DNA of 64,000 nucleotides from Mycobacterium sp. D16Q14 (GCA_002013415.1 MAEX01000006.1:213963-277962); one strand, 5' to 3'. Counted from the stretch's first letter, positions 18,093-28,699 are shown. The notes: a model not told the origin generated them from the sequence alone. A program made the numbers and translations.

Positions 18093-19382
18093 TTATTCGG
18101 CCAAGATCGTCAGCGTCGCCCGCAGACCGCCCAGCGGGCTGGCCGACAGCACCACGTCTCCCCCGTGCAACGCGGCCTGCTGCGCCACAAGCGCCAGACC
18201 CAATCCCAGCCCGCCGGGCTTGGCGCCGGGTCCACGCTCAAACCGACCGAGCACCCGTTGCCGATCGGCCTCGGGTAGCCCGGTGCCGTCGTCGTCGACC
18301 TCGATGACCAACCGGTTATCGGCCCGATTGGCGGAAAGCACAACGTGTTTGGCATCGCCATGGTTGATGGCGTTGCGCACCAGGTTGTCAACGGCCAGCC
18401 GCAGCCCATCCGGCCAGCCCAGCACCACGCCGCAGTCGTCGGAGTTGACGGTGATCTCCGGCGTGGCGGCACGGTGCATCAGCGCATCCGCTGCCACCCG
18501 GTCCAGCAGGTCGGCGATGCCCACCAGTTCACGGTCCTCACGCCGGGCGAGGTCTCCCGAGGCCAGCTGCCCCAGTGCCGTAATGGTGGCCTCGACACGC
18601 CGTTGCGCGCGCTGCAGGTCGCCGATCACCTCGGAATGTTCCTCATGCGAGAGGTCATGTGCGCGCAAGGTGTCCAGGTCTGCGCGCATCGCGGTGAGCG
18701 GGGTGCGCAGCTCGTGGGCGGCACTGGCGGCGAAATCGCGGGCCGCCAGAAGCGATTTGGTGGTATCGGACTGCGCCGCCGAGACCCGGCCGAGCATGGC
18801 GGTCAGGGCGTCGGCAAGTTCTTCGGACTCCCGGGCACCGCGCACCGCGGCGACCTGCAGGCCGTCGGTATCGAGCTGACGGGTCTGCTCGGTGAGCTGA
18901 CGCAGTGGCCGCACCGCCCGCCCGGCGAACAGCCACGCGAAGCCGCCGGCCAGCAGCATCGAGAGCACGCCAAGGGCGATGAACACCGGAATTCCGCGGT
19001 GGTTCACCAGTACCGCGTCCGCCCGGGTTCCCAGCGAGAGCACGGTCTGCTCTTCGGGGTTCTCGATAGTCCGGACACGGTAGGTGACACCGCCGACGTT
19101 GACGTTCTCGGTTCCCAGCGGCAGCCTCGGCAGCTCGACGCCCCGGAAGATCACCAGGCCACCGCTTGTGGAGTCCCGGACGGTGAGCACAAACGTGGTG
19201 TCCCCGTGCCGGGTGGTGGCCTGTACCGCATCGACGACAACGTCGAGGCGGCGGTCCAGCTGTTGAGTATCGTTGCGCACCAACGCGATACCAGCGACAA
19301 TGCCGATCAGGGCAACAACCAGACCGGCAGCCAGGAAGGCCGCTACCGCGACCCTGGTGCGCAGGGAGAGTGAGCGTTTCAC
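18093..19382 (-). CDS. Sensor histidine kinase, PrrB-like
   Basis: A 429-residue sensor. It has a first transmembrane helix at about 10-33, an extracytoplasmic domain of about 110 residues, a second helix ([21 protein letters not shown]) and a HAMP linker. The HisKA H-box is [21 protein letters not shown], and an ATPase domain carries the N-box [18 protein letters not shown] and [10 protein letters not shown]. It overlaps the response regulator by 4 bp (GTGA). The regulator resembles PrrA of M. tuberculosis, so this is a PrrAB-like pair. The adjacent hemophore-like genes are possible but unproven targets. Confidence 0.92.
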   Translation of the reverse strand: MKRSLSLRTRVAVAAFLAAGLVVALIGIVAGIALVRNDTQQLDRRLDVVVDAVQATTRHGDTTFVLTVRDSTSGGLVIFRGVELPRLPLGTENVNVGGVTYRVRTIENPEEQTVLSLGTRADAVLVNHRGIPVFIALGVLSMLLAGGFAWLFAGRAVRPLRQLTEQTRQLDTDGLQVAAVRGARESEELADALTAMLGRVSAAQSDTTKSLLAARDFAASAAHELRTPLTAMRADLDTLRAHDLSHEEHSEVIGDLQRAQRRVEATITALGQLASGDLARREDRELVGIADLLDRVAADALMHRAATPEITVNSDDCGVVLGWPDGLRLAVDNLVRNAINHGDAKHVVLSANRADNRLVIEVDDDGTGLPEADRQRVLGRFERGPGAKPGGLGLGLALVAQQAALHGGDVVLSASPLGGLRATLTILAE

Positions 19383-20089
19383 GGCTCTTCCCTCATCACG
19401 TACCCCACACCTCTGACGGTGTGGATGACACGGGGGGCACCTCCGGTTTCCAGTTTGCGGCGCAGATAGCTCACAAAGACGTCGGCGACATTGGTCTCGA
19501 CGTCAAAGTCGTACCCCCACACCAGTTCCAGCAGCCGGGTGCGGCTGAGCACCACACCGGTGTTTTCGGCCAGCACCACCAGCAGATCGAACTCGCGCTT
19601 ACTCAGCTCGACGCGTTCTCCGCTGGCGAAGACCAGCCTGCGAGATACGTCCACGGTGATCTGCCCGACGGTGATGGCGGAGGCGGCCAGACCGCCGCCA
19701 CCGGCGCCGCGACGGCGCAGCAGGGCGCGCAGGCGCGCCACCAGCTCGCCGAGATCGAAGGGTTTGGTCAGATAGTCATCGGCGCCGGCCTCCAGGCCGG
19801 CGATCCGGTCGTTGACGGTGTCGCGTGCGCTGAGGACGCAGATGGGAATGTCGTTACCCAGGGCCCGCAGTGCGGTAACCACCGCCACCCCGTCCAGCTC
19901 GGGCATCTGCACATCAAGCACCAGGGCGTCGGGTTCGTCGGCCGCGAGCTGGGTAAGCGCATCCCGGCCATCGACAGCGACCCGGACGTCGAAACCCGAA
20001 TGACGTAGCCCGCGGGCTACCGAGTTCCGAACGTCCGGGTCGTCATCGACCATCAACACCTTGTGACGAGCGGGGGTTTCCTGAGTCAT
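19379..20089 (-). CDS. OmpR-family response regulator, PrrA-like
   Basis: A 236-residue regulator. The receiver domain has [10 protein letters not shown], phospho-acceptor Asp in [21 protein letters not shown] and the conserved Lys in DYLTKPF. The C-terminal winged helix has [36 protein letters not shown] and [11 protein letters not shown]. Its closest remembered match is PrrA (shared [28 protein letters not shown] linker, WGYDF). It is first in the operon with its kinase downstream. Confidence 0.93.
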   Translation of the reverse strand: MTQETPARHKVLMVDDDPDVRNSVARGLRHSGFDVRVAVDGRDALTQLAADEPDALVLDVQMPELDGVAVVTALRALGNDIPICVLSARDTVNDRIAGLEAGADDYLTKPFDLGELVARLRALLRRRGAGGGGLAASAITVGQITVDVSRRLVFASGERVELSKREFDLLVVLAENTGVVLSRTRLLELVWGYDFDVETNVADVFVSYLRRKLETGGAPRVIHTVRGVGYVMREEP

Positions 20090-20126
20090 TGCTGCTTAAG
20101 GCTAGGCCGCCCGTCTAAGTGTGTTG

Positions 20127-20684
20127 TTAGACGTCCTGCTGATCGATCACCGCGGTGACGGCAGGCGATGCCGGCTTGGCCGGCGCGGCCGGCTGCATGT
20201 TGGCGGTTTCCGCGACCTCCTGAGCCGGCTGCTGCTGCGGCGCGAAGGGGTTCCACGGCTGCTGCGGCTGCTCAGCGGGGGCGTTCTCGGTAGCAGGCGC
20301 AGCGGGCTGGCCCACCAGTCCGGCGGGAGCGGCCGGGGCCGCGTCATCGGTGTCCGCGCCACAGCTGTTCTTCAGGCTCGTCAGCGGCTGACGGATCTTG
20401 TCGAGCTCGGCCTTGGCGGCGGGCTGACCATCGAGGTAGGTCTTGATGGCTTCACGGCGCTCGCCCTCGGGCGCGCCCTTGGCGGCCTTGGTGATGCCGT
20501 CGTTGATCGTCGGGTTCTTGTCCAGGTAGCTCGCGACCTGGCTCGACACGGTCGAGTGGGTCCGGGCGAACTCGGCGGCAGTGCACTGGCCGGGAGCTGC
20601 GCCAGCGGCACCCGAGAAGGCCAGGGCGCTGGCGACCGCGCCGGCACCAACGACACCGCTGAGTACAGCAGAGGTGAACTTCAT
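20127..20684 (-). CDS. Hemophore-related secreted protein with Pro/Gln-rich tail
   Basis: A 185-residue protein with a Sec signal peptide (MKFTSAVLSGVVGAGAVASA, cleavage near AGAA-PGQC). A helical domain of about 80 residues follows, with two Cys (QCTAAEF and KNSCGAD) that probably form a disulfide. The pattern SYLDKNPTINDGITKAAKG and IRQPLTSLKNSC is that of the mycobacterial hemophore-related family. The tail from about residue 110 is Ala/Pro/Gln-rich and low complexity. A good AAGGAG site precedes ATG 20684. Heme binding is a family-level suggestion only. Confidence 0.8.
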   Translation of the reverse strand: MKFTSAVLSGVVGAGAVASALAFSGAAGAAPGQCTAAEFARTHSTVSSQVASYLDKNPTINDGITKAAKGAPEGERREAIKTYLDGQPAAKAELDKIRQPLTSLKNSCGADTDDAAPAAPAGLVGQPAAPATENAPAEQPQQPWNPFAPQQQPAQEVAETANMQPAAPAKPASPAVTAVIDQQDV

Positions 20685-20829
20685 GGAGTACTCCTTGTTC
20701 AGCGTTACAGCCGACGACGTGCCGACTCGTCCGGGACGCTATCGAGTGTTGGTTGGACGGTGATGGCCCGAACGTTAAGAAACCATGAGAAGCGCGGCGA
20801 AAATTACATTCGTGACGTTGGGCCAGCAC

Positions 20830-21162
20830 CTAGCCGTCGGGCCAGCAGCGGTTCTTGAAGTCCTGCACGGGCTGACGGATCGCGTCCAGGTCCGCCCTGG
20901 CCGCTGGATTCGCCGTGAGATAGGCCTGCACGGCCTCATGCTTAGCACCGCCGTCGCCGGGGGTGCTCTTGAGGGCACCACTGATCCCCGCGTTGACGTC
21001 GGGATGGCGTTCCAGGTACTCCGCGCGCTTGGTCGCCTCCACCGCATCGAGCCGTGCCTCCTCGGAGACGGTGCAGTCGCCCGGCTTCGCCGCGGCGGGC
21101 GCCGCCATACCGAGAGCACCGGCGACAACACCGAGACCCACGACGATCGATGTGTACTTCAT
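20830..21162 (-). CDS. Hemophore-related secreted protein (short paralogue)
   Basis: A 110-residue paralogue of the neighbouring protein, with a signal peptide (MKYTSIVVGLGVVAGALGMA, cleavage near AAA-KPGD). It has one Cys after the signal (DCTVSEEARLDAV) and one near the end (DFKNRCWPDG). The shared core is YLERHPDVNAGISGALKS..AVQAYLTANPAARADLDAIRQPV. It lacks the low-complexity tail. A GAGGAG site precedes ATG 21162. The pair probably arose by duplication. Confidence 0.8.
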   Translation of the reverse strand: MKYTSIVVGLGVVAGALGMAAPAAAKPGDCTVSEEARLDAVEATKRAEYLERHPDVNAGISGALKSTPGDGGAKHEAVQAYLTANPAARADLDAIRQPVQDFKNRCWPDG

Positions 21163-21216
21163 AGCCGCTCCTCGAAGGACTGAGATCCGCGGAAAGGGAT
21201 CGTGACCCGCAAGAAG

Positions 21217-24198
21217 CTACTCCCCAAAGACGCGCTGAACGACCGCTTTGGCGCGCCTGGTCACCCGCAGATAGTTGTCCAGAAACTCGCCGCCATCGGT
21301 GTCCGGCCAGCCCGCGGCCGCGGCCACGGTATTGAGCAGCCGCCCGGGGCCGGGCAGTTGGTCGGTGGGCTTACCGCGTGCCAGCACCAGCGCGTTACGC
21401 GCGTTGGTGGCGGTCAGCCACGCCTGGCGCAGCAGCTCGGCATCCTCAGCCTCGATGAGCCCCGCCTCTGCCGCGGCGTGCAGGGTCTGCAGAGTCGAGG
21501 TGCTGTGCAGGGACGGATGTTCGTGGGCGTAGCGCAGCTGCAGCAGCTGCACGGTCCATTCCACGTCGGCCAGCCCGCCGCGGCCCAGTTTGGTGTTGGT
21601 ATTCGGGTCGGCGCCGCGAGGCAACCGCTCGGCATCCACCCGCGCCTTGATCCGGCGGATCTCGCGCACCGCATCCAGGGCGATGCCACCGGCCGGGTAC
21701 CGCGTCTTGTCGATCAGGTGCAGGAACCGCAGACCCAGGTCGGCATCGCCGGCGACGCTGTGCGCACGCAACAGCGCCTGCACCTCCCACGGCTGCGCCC
21801 ACTGCCTGTAATAGGTCTCGTAGGCCGCCAGGGTGCGCACCATCGGCCCATTGCGCCCCTCCGGACGCAGCCCGGTGTCGACCTGCAGCGGCGGATCGGT
21901 GCTCGGAGCACCCAGCAGCTTGCCCAGATTCTCGGCGATCGTCGCCGACCAACGGACTGCCTCATCGTCGGTGGCGGCACCGCGCGCCTCGCACACGTAC
22001 AGCACGTCGGCATCGGATCCATAGCCCAGCTCGCCGCCGCCCAGCCGGCCCATCCCGATGACGGCGATGCTCGCGGGAGCCTCTTCCTCCTCGGGAACAC
22101 TCCCCTTGATCAGGGCATCCAGGGCCGCCTGCAGCACCGCCACCCACACCGAGGTCAGCGCGCCGCAGACATCAACCACATCCAGCAGACCCAACAGATC
22201 TGCCGAGGCCACCCGCGCCAACTCCCGGCGCCGCAATGATCGTGCCGCCCCGATCGCACGCTCGGGATCCGCATGCCGCGCCGAGGACGCGATGAGCGCT
22301 CCGGCCACCGAGACAGGTTCTGCCTCAAGAAGCTTGGGACCGTTGGGCCCGTCGGCGTACAGCTGGATCACCTCGGGCGCACGCATGATGAGGTCCGGCA
22401 CATAGGCGGAAGTGCCCAGTATCTGCATGAGTCGCTTGGCCACCGCTCCCTCGTCGCGCAGCGTGCGCAGGTACCACGTCTGGTCGACCAGCGCCTCGCT
22501 CACCCGGCGATAGGCCAGCAGTCCGGCGTCCGGATCGGGAGTATCCGCCAGCCAATCCAAAAGTGTTGGTAGCAGGATTGTTTGGATGCGTCCGCGGCGC
22601 CCGCCCTCCTTGGTCAGCGCGGACAGGTGACTGAGGGCATGCTGTGGCTGCTGGTAACCCAGGGCGGCGAGCTGCCGCACCGCCGCCTCGTTGGACAGCC
22701 CCAGCGCTTCCTTGTCGAACTCGGTGACCGATTCCAGTAGCGGTTGGTAGAACAGCTTGGTGTGCAGGCGAGACACCCGCACCGCCTGCCGCTTGATCTC
22801 GGCGCGCAGCACCCCCAGCGCGTCGTTCTGCCCGTCGGGGCGCACGTGGGCGGCCCGGGCCAGCCAGCGCATCGCCTCGGTGTCCTCCGGTGCGGGCAGG
22901 GTGTGGGTGCGCTTGAGTCGCTGCAGCTGCAGTCGGTGCTCCAGTAGCCTCAAGAACTCGTACGAGGCAGTCAGATTCGCACTGTCGTCGCGCCCGATGT
23001 AGCCGCCCGCGCTCAGTGCGGACAGGGCATCGATGGTCGAGGCGACGTGCAGCGACTCATCTGCCCGACCGTGCACCAGCTGCAGCAGCTGCACCGCGAA
23101 TTCGACGTCACGCAGCCCGCCGGTGCCCAGTTTGATCTCACGCTCGCGCAGGTCCGCCGGCACCAGCGATTCCACCCGGCGGCGCATGGCCTGCACTTCA
23201 GACACGAAATCTTCACGCTCGCAAGCGGTCCACACCATCGGCATGAGGGCGTCCATGTACGCCTTGCCCAGCTCGGCATCGCCGACGGCGGGCCGCGCCT
23301 TCAGCAGCGCCTGGAACTCCCAGGTCTTGGCCCAGCGCCGGTAGTAGGCCACATGAGAATCCAGGGTGCGTACCAGCGCCCCGGCTTTACCCTCCGGGCG
23401 CAGTGCCGCGTCCACCTCGAAGAAGGTGCTGGAGCCGATGCGCATCATCTCCCCGGCGACGCGGGTGGTCAGTGAATCGGCCTCCTCGGCCACAAAGATG
23501 ACGTCGACATCGCTGACGTAGTTGAGTTCGCGCGCACCACATTTGCCCATCGCGATGACAGCGAGCCGGGGCGGGTCCTGCCCGTCCGGCACCACCAGCG
23601 ACACCGCAACAGCCAGTGCCGCCGTCAAGGCGGCATCGGCGAGATCCGACAGGTGTTGGCCCACCACCGGGAACGGCAACACCGGTTCGTTCTCGACGGT
23701 GGCCGCGAGATCGAGTGCAGCAAGCACCAGCAGCCGATCCCGATAGGCGTCGCGTAACGCCGAGATCGCGGTGCCCTCGGATACCGAGGCGCGTCCCCCG
23801 ACCGCACCCACGGCCGCCAGGAATCGTTCTTGCAGAGCCTCTTTGGACTCGAGTTCGATATCCCCGACCAGCAGCTGCCAGCGGTCCGGATGCGCTACCA
23901 GGTGATCGCCGAGCGCCAACGAAGACCCGATCACCGACAGCAGCCGCCCCCGCAGCGCGGTGTCGGCGCCGAGCTCCCGATCCAGCGCCGCCCAGTCGGC
24001 GCCCATTTCCTCGTGCAGCCGGATCAGGGTGAGCAGTGCGGCGTCGGCGTCGGGCGACCTCGACAACGACCACAACAGCGGGACCTGCGTCTCGGTGGTC
24101 CAACCCAGCTCTTCGAGCAGTGATGCGGCCCGCGCATCCACAAGTCCCAGCCTCCCGACGCTGGGAACCTTCGAACGCTCGGTGGAGGCTCGAGTCAC
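21217..24198 (-). CDS. glnE: Bifunctional glutamine synthetase adenylyltransferase/adenylyl-removing enzyme
   Basis: A 993-residue enzyme that adds AMP to, or removes it from, Tyr406 of GlnA1 in response to nitrogen status. It has the typical duplicated nucleotidyltransferase architecture. The N-terminal domain metal site is [19 protein letters not shown] (Asp about 230 and 232) and the C-terminal one is [21 protein letters not shown], each followed by a GlnD-UTase helical domain. The start is GTG 24198, 33 bp after the glnA2 stop. In M. tuberculosis glnE is adjacent to glnA1; here they are 5.6 kb apart. Confidence 0.97.
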   Translation of the reverse strand: MTRASTERSKVPSVGRLGLVDARAASLLEELGWTTETQVPLLWSLSRSPDADAALLTLIRLHEEMGADWAALDRELGADTALRGRLLSVIGSSLALGDHLVAHPDRWQLLVGDIELESKEALQERFLAAVGAVGGRASVSEGTAISALRDAYRDRLLVLAALDLAATVENEPVLPFPVVGQHLSDLADAALTAALAVAVSLVVPDGQDPPRLAVIAMGKCGARELNYVSDVDVIFVAEEADSLTTRVAGEMMRIGSSTFFEVDAALRPEGKAGALVRTLDSHVAYYRRWAKTWEFQALLKARPAVGDAELGKAYMDALMPMVWTACEREDFVSEVQAMRRRVESLVPADLREREIKLGTGGLRDVEFAVQLLQLVHGRADESLHVASTIDALSALSAGGYIGRDDSANLTASYEFLRLLEHRLQLQRLKRTHTLPAPEDTEAMRWLARAAHVRPDGQNDALGVLRAEIKRQAVRVSRLHTKLFYQPLLESVTEFDKEALGLSNEAAVRQLAALGYQQPQHALSHLSALTKEGGRRGRIQTILLPTLLDWLADTPDPDAGLLAYRRVSEALVDQTWYLRTLRDEGAVAKRLMQILGTSAYVPDLIMRAPEVIQLYADGPNGPKLLEAEPVSVAGALIASSARHADPERAIGAARSLRRRELARVASADLLGLLDVVDVCGALTSVWVAVLQAALDALIKGSVPEEEEAPASIAVIGMGRLGGGELGYGSDADVLYVCEARGAATDDEAVRWSATIAENLGKLLGAPSTDPPLQVDTGLRPEGRNGPMVRTLAAYETYYRQWAQPWEVQALLRAHSVAGDADLGLRFLHLIDKTRYPAGGIALDAVREIRRIKARVDAERLPRGADPNTNTKLGRGGLADVEWTVQLLQLRYAHEHPSLHSTSTLQTLHAAAEAGLIEAEDAELLRQAWLTATNARNALVLARGKPTDQLPGPGRLLNTVAAAAGWPDTDGGEFLDNYLRVTRRAKAVVQRVFGE

Positions 24199-24231
24199 CT
24201 CAGACCCAATGTTCTTCGCGCGAGGGGCTCA

Positions 24232-25572
24232 TCAGAGACCCAAGTAGGCCCGCAGCTCGAACGGGGTCACATTGCTGCGGTAGCGCGCCCACTCGGCCCG
24301 CTTGTTCCTGAGGAAGAAGTCGAAGACGTGCTCTCCCAAGGCTTCTGCTACCAGCTCGGAACGCTCCATGGCGATGAGCGCGTTCTCCAGCGTGCTGGGC
24401 AGCTCCTTGTAACCCATGGCCTGACGCTCCGCTGCCGTCAGCTGCCAGACATCGTCCTCGGCCTCGGGCCCCAGCGTGTAACCCTGCTCCACACCACGCA
24501 ACCCGGCGGCCAACAGCACCGCGTACGTCAGGTACGGATTGCAAGCCGAGTCGGGGCTGCGCACCTCGATGCGGCGCGAGGACGACTTGTTGGGCGTGTA
24601 CATCGGAACCCGCACCAGCGCCGAACGGTTGGCCGCACCCCAAGATGCCGCCGTCGGCGCCTCACCGCCGTGCACCAGGCGCTTGTAGGAGTTCACCCAC
24701 TGGTTGGTGACAGCGCTGATCTCGTTGGCGTGCTCCAGGATTCCCGCGATGAACGACTTACCGACGCTGGAAAGCTGCAGCGGGTCATCGGGGTTGTGGA
24801 ATGCGTTGGTATCGCCCTCGAACAGGCTCATGTGGGTGTGCATCGCGCTGCCGGGATGATCGCTGAACGGCTTGGGCATGAAGGTGGCATGCACGCCGTC
24901 GATGATCGCCACTTCCTTGACCACATTGCGGAACGTCATCACGTTGTCCGCCATGGAAAGCGCGTCGGCGTAGCGCAGGTCGATCTCCTGCTGGCCCGGC
25001 GCGCCCTCGTGGTGGCTGAATTCCACGGAGATCCCCATGGATTCGAGCGCATCGATCGCGTGCCGACGGAAGTTCGGCGCCGCCTCGTGCACAGCCTGGT
25101 CGAAGTACCCCGCGTCATCGGCCGGGATGGGCGCCGAGCCGTCGTCGGGCAAGTTCTTCAGCAGGAAGAATTCGATCTCCGGGTGCACATAGCAGGAGAA
25201 GCCCAAATCGCTTGCCTTGGCCAGCTGCCGACGCAGCACATGCCGCGGATCCGACCAGGACGGCGAACCGTCCGGCAGCTTGATATCGCAGAACATCCGC
25301 GCGGAGTGATGCTTACCGGCGCTGGTGGTCCAGGGCAGCACCTGGAATGTCGACGGGTCGGGGTGCGCGACGGTGTCCGATTCGGAGACGCGGGCGAAGC
25401 CCTCGATGGAGGATCCGTCGAAGCCGATGCCCTCTTCAAAGGCGCCTTCGAGTTCGGCCGGCGCGATGGACACGCTCTTGAGGTAGCCGAGCACGTCGGT
25501 GAACCACAGCCGGACAAAACGGATATCGCGTTCTTCCAGCGTGCGCAGCACGAATTCCTTCTGACGATCCAT
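24232..25572 (-). CDS. glnA2: Glutamine synthetase GlnA2
   Basis: A 446-residue glutamine synthetase paralogue. It has the catalytic SHHEGAPGQQEIDLRY, the ATP-site HATFMPKPFSDHPGSAMH and the glutamate-binding NRSALVRVP. The residue at the adenylylation position is Trp (DDVWQLTAAE) where GlnA1 has Tyr, so GlnE control at that site is not expected. It is the promoter-proximal gene of a glnA2-glnE unit on the minus strand, the same order as Rv2222c-Rv2221c. Confidence 0.96.
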   Translation of the reverse strand: MDRQKEFVLRTLEERDIRFVRLWFTDVLGYLKSVSIAPAELEGAFEEGIGFDGSSIEGFARVSESDTVAHPDPSTFQVLPWTTSAGKHHSARMFCDIKLPDGSPSWSDPRHVLRRQLAKASDLGFSCYVHPEIEFFLLKNLPDDGSAPIPADDAGYFDQAVHEAAPNFRRHAIDALESMGISVEFSHHEGAPGQQEIDLRYADALSMADNVMTFRNVVKEVAIIDGVHATFMPKPFSDHPGSAMHTHMSLFEGDTNAFHNPDDPLQLSSVGKSFIAGILEHANEISAVTNQWVNSYKRLVHGGEAPTAASWGAANRSALVRVPMYTPNKSSSRRIEVRSPDSACNPYLTYAVLLAAGLRGVEQGYTLGPEAEDDVWQLTAAERQAMGYKELPSTLENALIAMERSELVAEALGEHVFDFFLRNKRAEWARYRSNVTPFELRAYLGL

Positions 25573-25613
25573 GGTCAGAGGCTATTACATCCGGCGTACA
25601 CGGGCACGGATGC

Positions 25614-27152
25614 TCAGCACCGCACGTCCTTGGGCGGCACCGTGCCGTCGACGAAGTAACGCGTGACCGCCTCGTCGACGCATGCCTCTCCGTTGAACGC
25701 GACGGTGTGCTGGGTGCCCTCGTAGCTGATGAGGGATCCGTTCAATTGCTGTGCCAGCGCCACACCGGCCTCATACGGCGTGGCCGGGTCGTGGGTGGTG
25801 GAGATGACAACCACCGGTGGCAGTCCGGGAGTCGACGGGGTGTGCGGTGCCGATGTCGGCGCCACCGGCCAGAAGGCGCACAAATCGCGCGGAGCGAATC
25901 CGGTGAATGTGCCGTAACTCGAGAACGGCGCCTGCTCACGCAGTCGTTTGTCGGCGGCTACCCAGGGGGCGGAGTCCCGCGGGGTCGGCCCATCGACGCA
26001 CCGAATCGAGTTGAAGGCGTCCTGCAGGTTGTCGTAGCGCCCCTGGTCGTCGCGCTCCTGGTACTGGTCGGCCAGCCACAGCAAGTCATCGGGTCCGCTG
26101 CCATCGACCAGGCCGGCCAGCCCGGAGGTGAGGTACTTCCAGTAGCGCGGTGTGTACATCGCCTGGATGGTGCCGGTGATGGCGTCCTGATAGCCCAGGC
26201 CGCGCGGGTCGTTGGTCTTCGCGGGCTTGGTGACCAACGGATCGATCAGTTGGTGGAAACGCTTCACGGCCTGCGACGGGTCGGTGCCCAACGGGCACTT
26301 GGGGTCCTTGGCGCAGTCGGCCGCGTAATCGTTGAACGCCACCTGGAATCCGGTCATCTGCCGGACGTTGGATTCGACCGGATCGATGGTCGGGTCAATC
26401 GCGCCGTCCAGGACCATCGTGCGCACATTCTGCGGGAAGTACTCGGCGTACTGGGTGCCCAGCTCAGTGCCGTAGGAGTAACCCAGGTAGTTCAGTTTAT
26501 TGTCGCCGACTGCCGCCCGGACAATATCCATATCCCTTGCCGCCGAGGCGGTTCCGGCATTGGCAAGGAAGTCCAGTCCCATCCGGCTCGCGCAGTCGTT
26601 GACGTACTGGCGGTACACATCCTCGATGTGGGCGACCCCGGCCTGGCTGTAGTCGGCCAGCGGCTCCTTACGGAAGGCGTCGAACTGGGCGTCGGTGCGG
26701 CACCGCAGGGTGGGGGTGGAGCCGCCGACACCGCGCGGATCGAACCCGACGATGTCGAAGCTCTGCCCGACCGCGCTGTCGCCGAGCTTGGCGCCCATAC
26801 CGGCCGCGAGATCCACGCCCGATCCCCCGGGCCCGCCCGGGTTGACCAGCAGTGCGCCGATGCGCTTTCCGGTGGCGGGCACCTTGAGCACAGCGAGCTC
26901 TGCCACCGCACCCATCAGCTTGTCGTAGCTGACGGGCACCTTCACCTTGGCGCACCGGGCCGTCGGGATGCGGCTGGTGTCACCGACGAAGCCGTCGCAA
27001 CTGCCCCAGGTGACCTTCTGGTCGTAGAACGCCTGCAACGACGGACTCGGTGCCGGCAGCGGCACAGCGGCCGCGGGGATGGCAGGGAGGGCCGCCGAGA
27101 ACATCAAAAGTATCACCGGCAACGCTCGGCGCATCCGCATCATGGGCCACAT
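25614..27152 (-). CDS. Secreted alpha/beta hydrolase, Rv2223c-like tripeptidyl-peptidase family
   Basis: A protein of about 512 residues with a signal peptide (RRALPVILLMFSAALPAIPAAA) and no lipobox. The alpha/beta-hydrolase signatures are LLVNPGGPGGSGVD (oxyanion), FDPRGVGGSTP, the nucleophile elbow LGYSYGTELG, and the C-terminal Asp/His region STTHDPATPYEAG and YEGTQHTVAF. I start at 27152 (MWPMMRMRRALPV); methionines at 27143, 27140 and 27134 are alternatives, and the open frame extends upstream to 27248 inside the neighbour. It lies 26 bp downstream of its paralogue, as Rv2223c lies next to Rv2224c. Confidence 0.88.
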   Translation of the reverse strand: MWPMMRMRRALPVILLMFSAALPAIPAAAVPLPAPSPSLQAFYDQKVTWGSCDGFVGDTSRIPTARCAKVKVPVSYDKLMGAVAELAVLKVPATGKRIGALLVNPGGPGGSGVDLAAGMGAKLGDSAVGQSFDIVGFDPRGVGGSTPTLRCRTDAQFDAFRKEPLADYSQAGVAHIEDVYRQYVNDCASRMGLDFLANAGTASAARDMDIVRAAVGDNKLNYLGYSYGTELGTQYAEYFPQNVRTMVLDGAIDPTIDPVESNVRQMTGFQVAFNDYAADCAKDPKCPLGTDPSQAVKRFHQLIDPLVTKPAKTNDPRGLGYQDAITGTIQAMYTPRYWKYLTSGLAGLVDGSGPDDLLWLADQYQERDDQGRYDNLQDAFNSIRCVDGPTPRDSAPWVAADKRLREQAPFSSYGTFTGFAPRDLCAFWPVAPTSAPHTPSTPGLPPVVVISTTHDPATPYEAGVALAQQLNGSLISYEGTQHTVAFNGEACVDEAVTRYFVDGTVPPKDVRC

Positions 27153-27178
27153 CGTGCCATGTCGGATGCCACAAGGGA

Positions 27179-28699
27179 TCAGCAGCGGGCGCCTTCGGCC
27201 GGAGTCGTGACCTTGATGAGATATGTCTCCGCCGCTTTGTCGACGCACTGATTCCCGTCGAACACGATGGTGTGCTTGGTCCCCTCGTAGGTGAGCAGGC
27301 CACCGCCGAGCTGTTTGGCCAGCTCAACGCCCGCCTGGTACGGGGTTGCCGGATCGAAGGTGGTGGAGACCACCAGCAGTTTGGGCAAGCCGGGCACGTT
27401 GATGGGGTGCGGCTTGCTCGTCGGCGGTACCGGCCAGAACGCGCACACTCCCAGCGGCGCATTGCCGGTGAATGCGCCGAAGTCCTGGAACGGGGCCACC
27501 TCACGGATGCGCCGATCCTTCTCGACGGTCTTGGCGCGGTCGGTCTGCGGTGGTTCGTCCACACAGTTGATGGCGGTCTGCGCGTCCTGCGCGTGGCTGT
27601 AGTGCCCCTCTTCGTCACGCTTCATGTACGCGTCGGCGAGCAGCTGCAGGATGTCACCCGACCCCTCGCTGAGCTGGCGCAGCGCCTTGGTGAACGCCTC
27701 CCACAGCGTGGGCGAGTACATCACCATGATGGTGCCGATGATGGCGTCGCCGTGGGACAGTCCGCGGCCGTCCTTGGTCTTGGCCGGGTGCTCGACCAGC
27801 GGATCGATCATGGCCCGGTAACGCGCGGTCGACTGCGCGGGATCGGTGCCCAGCGGACAGCTCGGGCTCTTGGCGCAGTCGGCCGCGTAGTTGTCGAAAG
27901 CCTTTTGGAATCCCGCGATCTGGTCGATATCGGCCTGGGTGGGATCGGCGTTGGGGTCGATCACCCCGTCGAGGATGAGGGCCCGCACATTCTGGGGGAA
28001 CTGCTCGGCATAGGTGGTGCCGATGCGGGTGCCGTACGAGTAGCCCAGGTAGGTGAGCTTTTCGTCACCGAGGGCGGCACGAAGCCGGTCCATATCCTTG
28101 GCGACATTCACGGTGCCGACATTGGCGAGGAACTCCAGCCCCACCTTGTCGACGCAGCGCTTCACGAAGTCCTTGGAGTCCTGCTCCATGCGGGCTACGC
28201 CCTCGGGGCTGTAGTCGGTGTCGTTCTGCGCGCGCAGGCGATCCACATCTTGGTCCGAGTTGCACTCGACGGCAGGGGTGGAGGACCCCACACCACGCGG
28301 ATCGAAGCCGATGAAGTCGAAGCTGTCGCGGATCTCCCTGGGCACCTGCTTGACGATGGCGGTCGCGGCCTCGATGCCCGATTGGCCCGGCCCGCCGGGG
28401 TTCATCAGCAGCGACCCGATCTTGTTGCCCTTTGCCGGGTACTTGATGATCGCTAGGCGCGCCTTGGCGCCGTCGGGTTTGGCGTAGTCGACAGGCACCT
28501 CGAGTTCCGAGCACACCGTGCTCGCCGGCACCGTGGTGTTTTCCGGCGTGAAGCCGTCACAGTCCCCCCAACTGAGGGCGGTTTCGGACGGTCGCGCCGC
28601 CGTCGCCTGACCTTCCACTGACCGCACACAACCAGAGACGACGGCTACCACCGAGGCAAGAGCCAATACGGCAGCAACCCGCCGACCACGAAACATCAT
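27179..28699 (-). CDS. caeA: Lipoprotein serine protease, Hip1/CaeA (Rv2224c) orthologue
   Basis: A 506-residue cell-envelope hydrolase. A lipobox VVSGC (Cys24) follows a hydrophobic signal. The alpha/beta-hydrolase parts are LLMNPGGPGQSG, FDPRGVGSSTP, the nucleophile Ser221 in LGYSYGTRIG, Asp in STTFDPATPYQAG and His in YEGTKHTIVF. M. tuberculosis Hip1 cleaves the GroEL2 chaperone and modulates envelope and host responses; the same role here is inferred from synteny and motifs. Together with the downstream paralogue it forms a two-gene operon. Confidence 0.92.
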   Translation of the reverse strand: MMFRGRRVAAVLALASVVAVVSGCVRSVEGQATAARPSETALSWGDCDGFTPENTTVPASTVCSELEVPVDYAKPDGAKARLAIIKYPAKGNKIGSLLMNPGGPGQSGIEAATAIVKQVPREIRDSFDFIGFDPRGVGSSTPAVECNSDQDVDRLRAQNDTDYSPEGVARMEQDSKDFVKRCVDKVGLEFLANVGTVNVAKDMDRLRAALGDEKLTYLGYSYGTRIGTTYAEQFPQNVRALILDGVIDPNADPTQADIDQIAGFQKAFDNYAADCAKSPSCPLGTDPAQSTARYRAMIDPLVEHPAKTKDGRGLSHGDAIIGTIMVMYSPTLWEAFTKALRQLSEGSGDILQLLADAYMKRDEEGHYSHAQDAQTAINCVDEPPQTDRAKTVEKDRRIREVAPFQDFGAFTGNAPLGVCAFWPVPPTSKPHPINVPGLPKLLVVSTTFDPATPYQAGVELAKQLGGGLLTYEGTKHTIVFDGNQCVDKAAETYLIKVTTPAEGARC

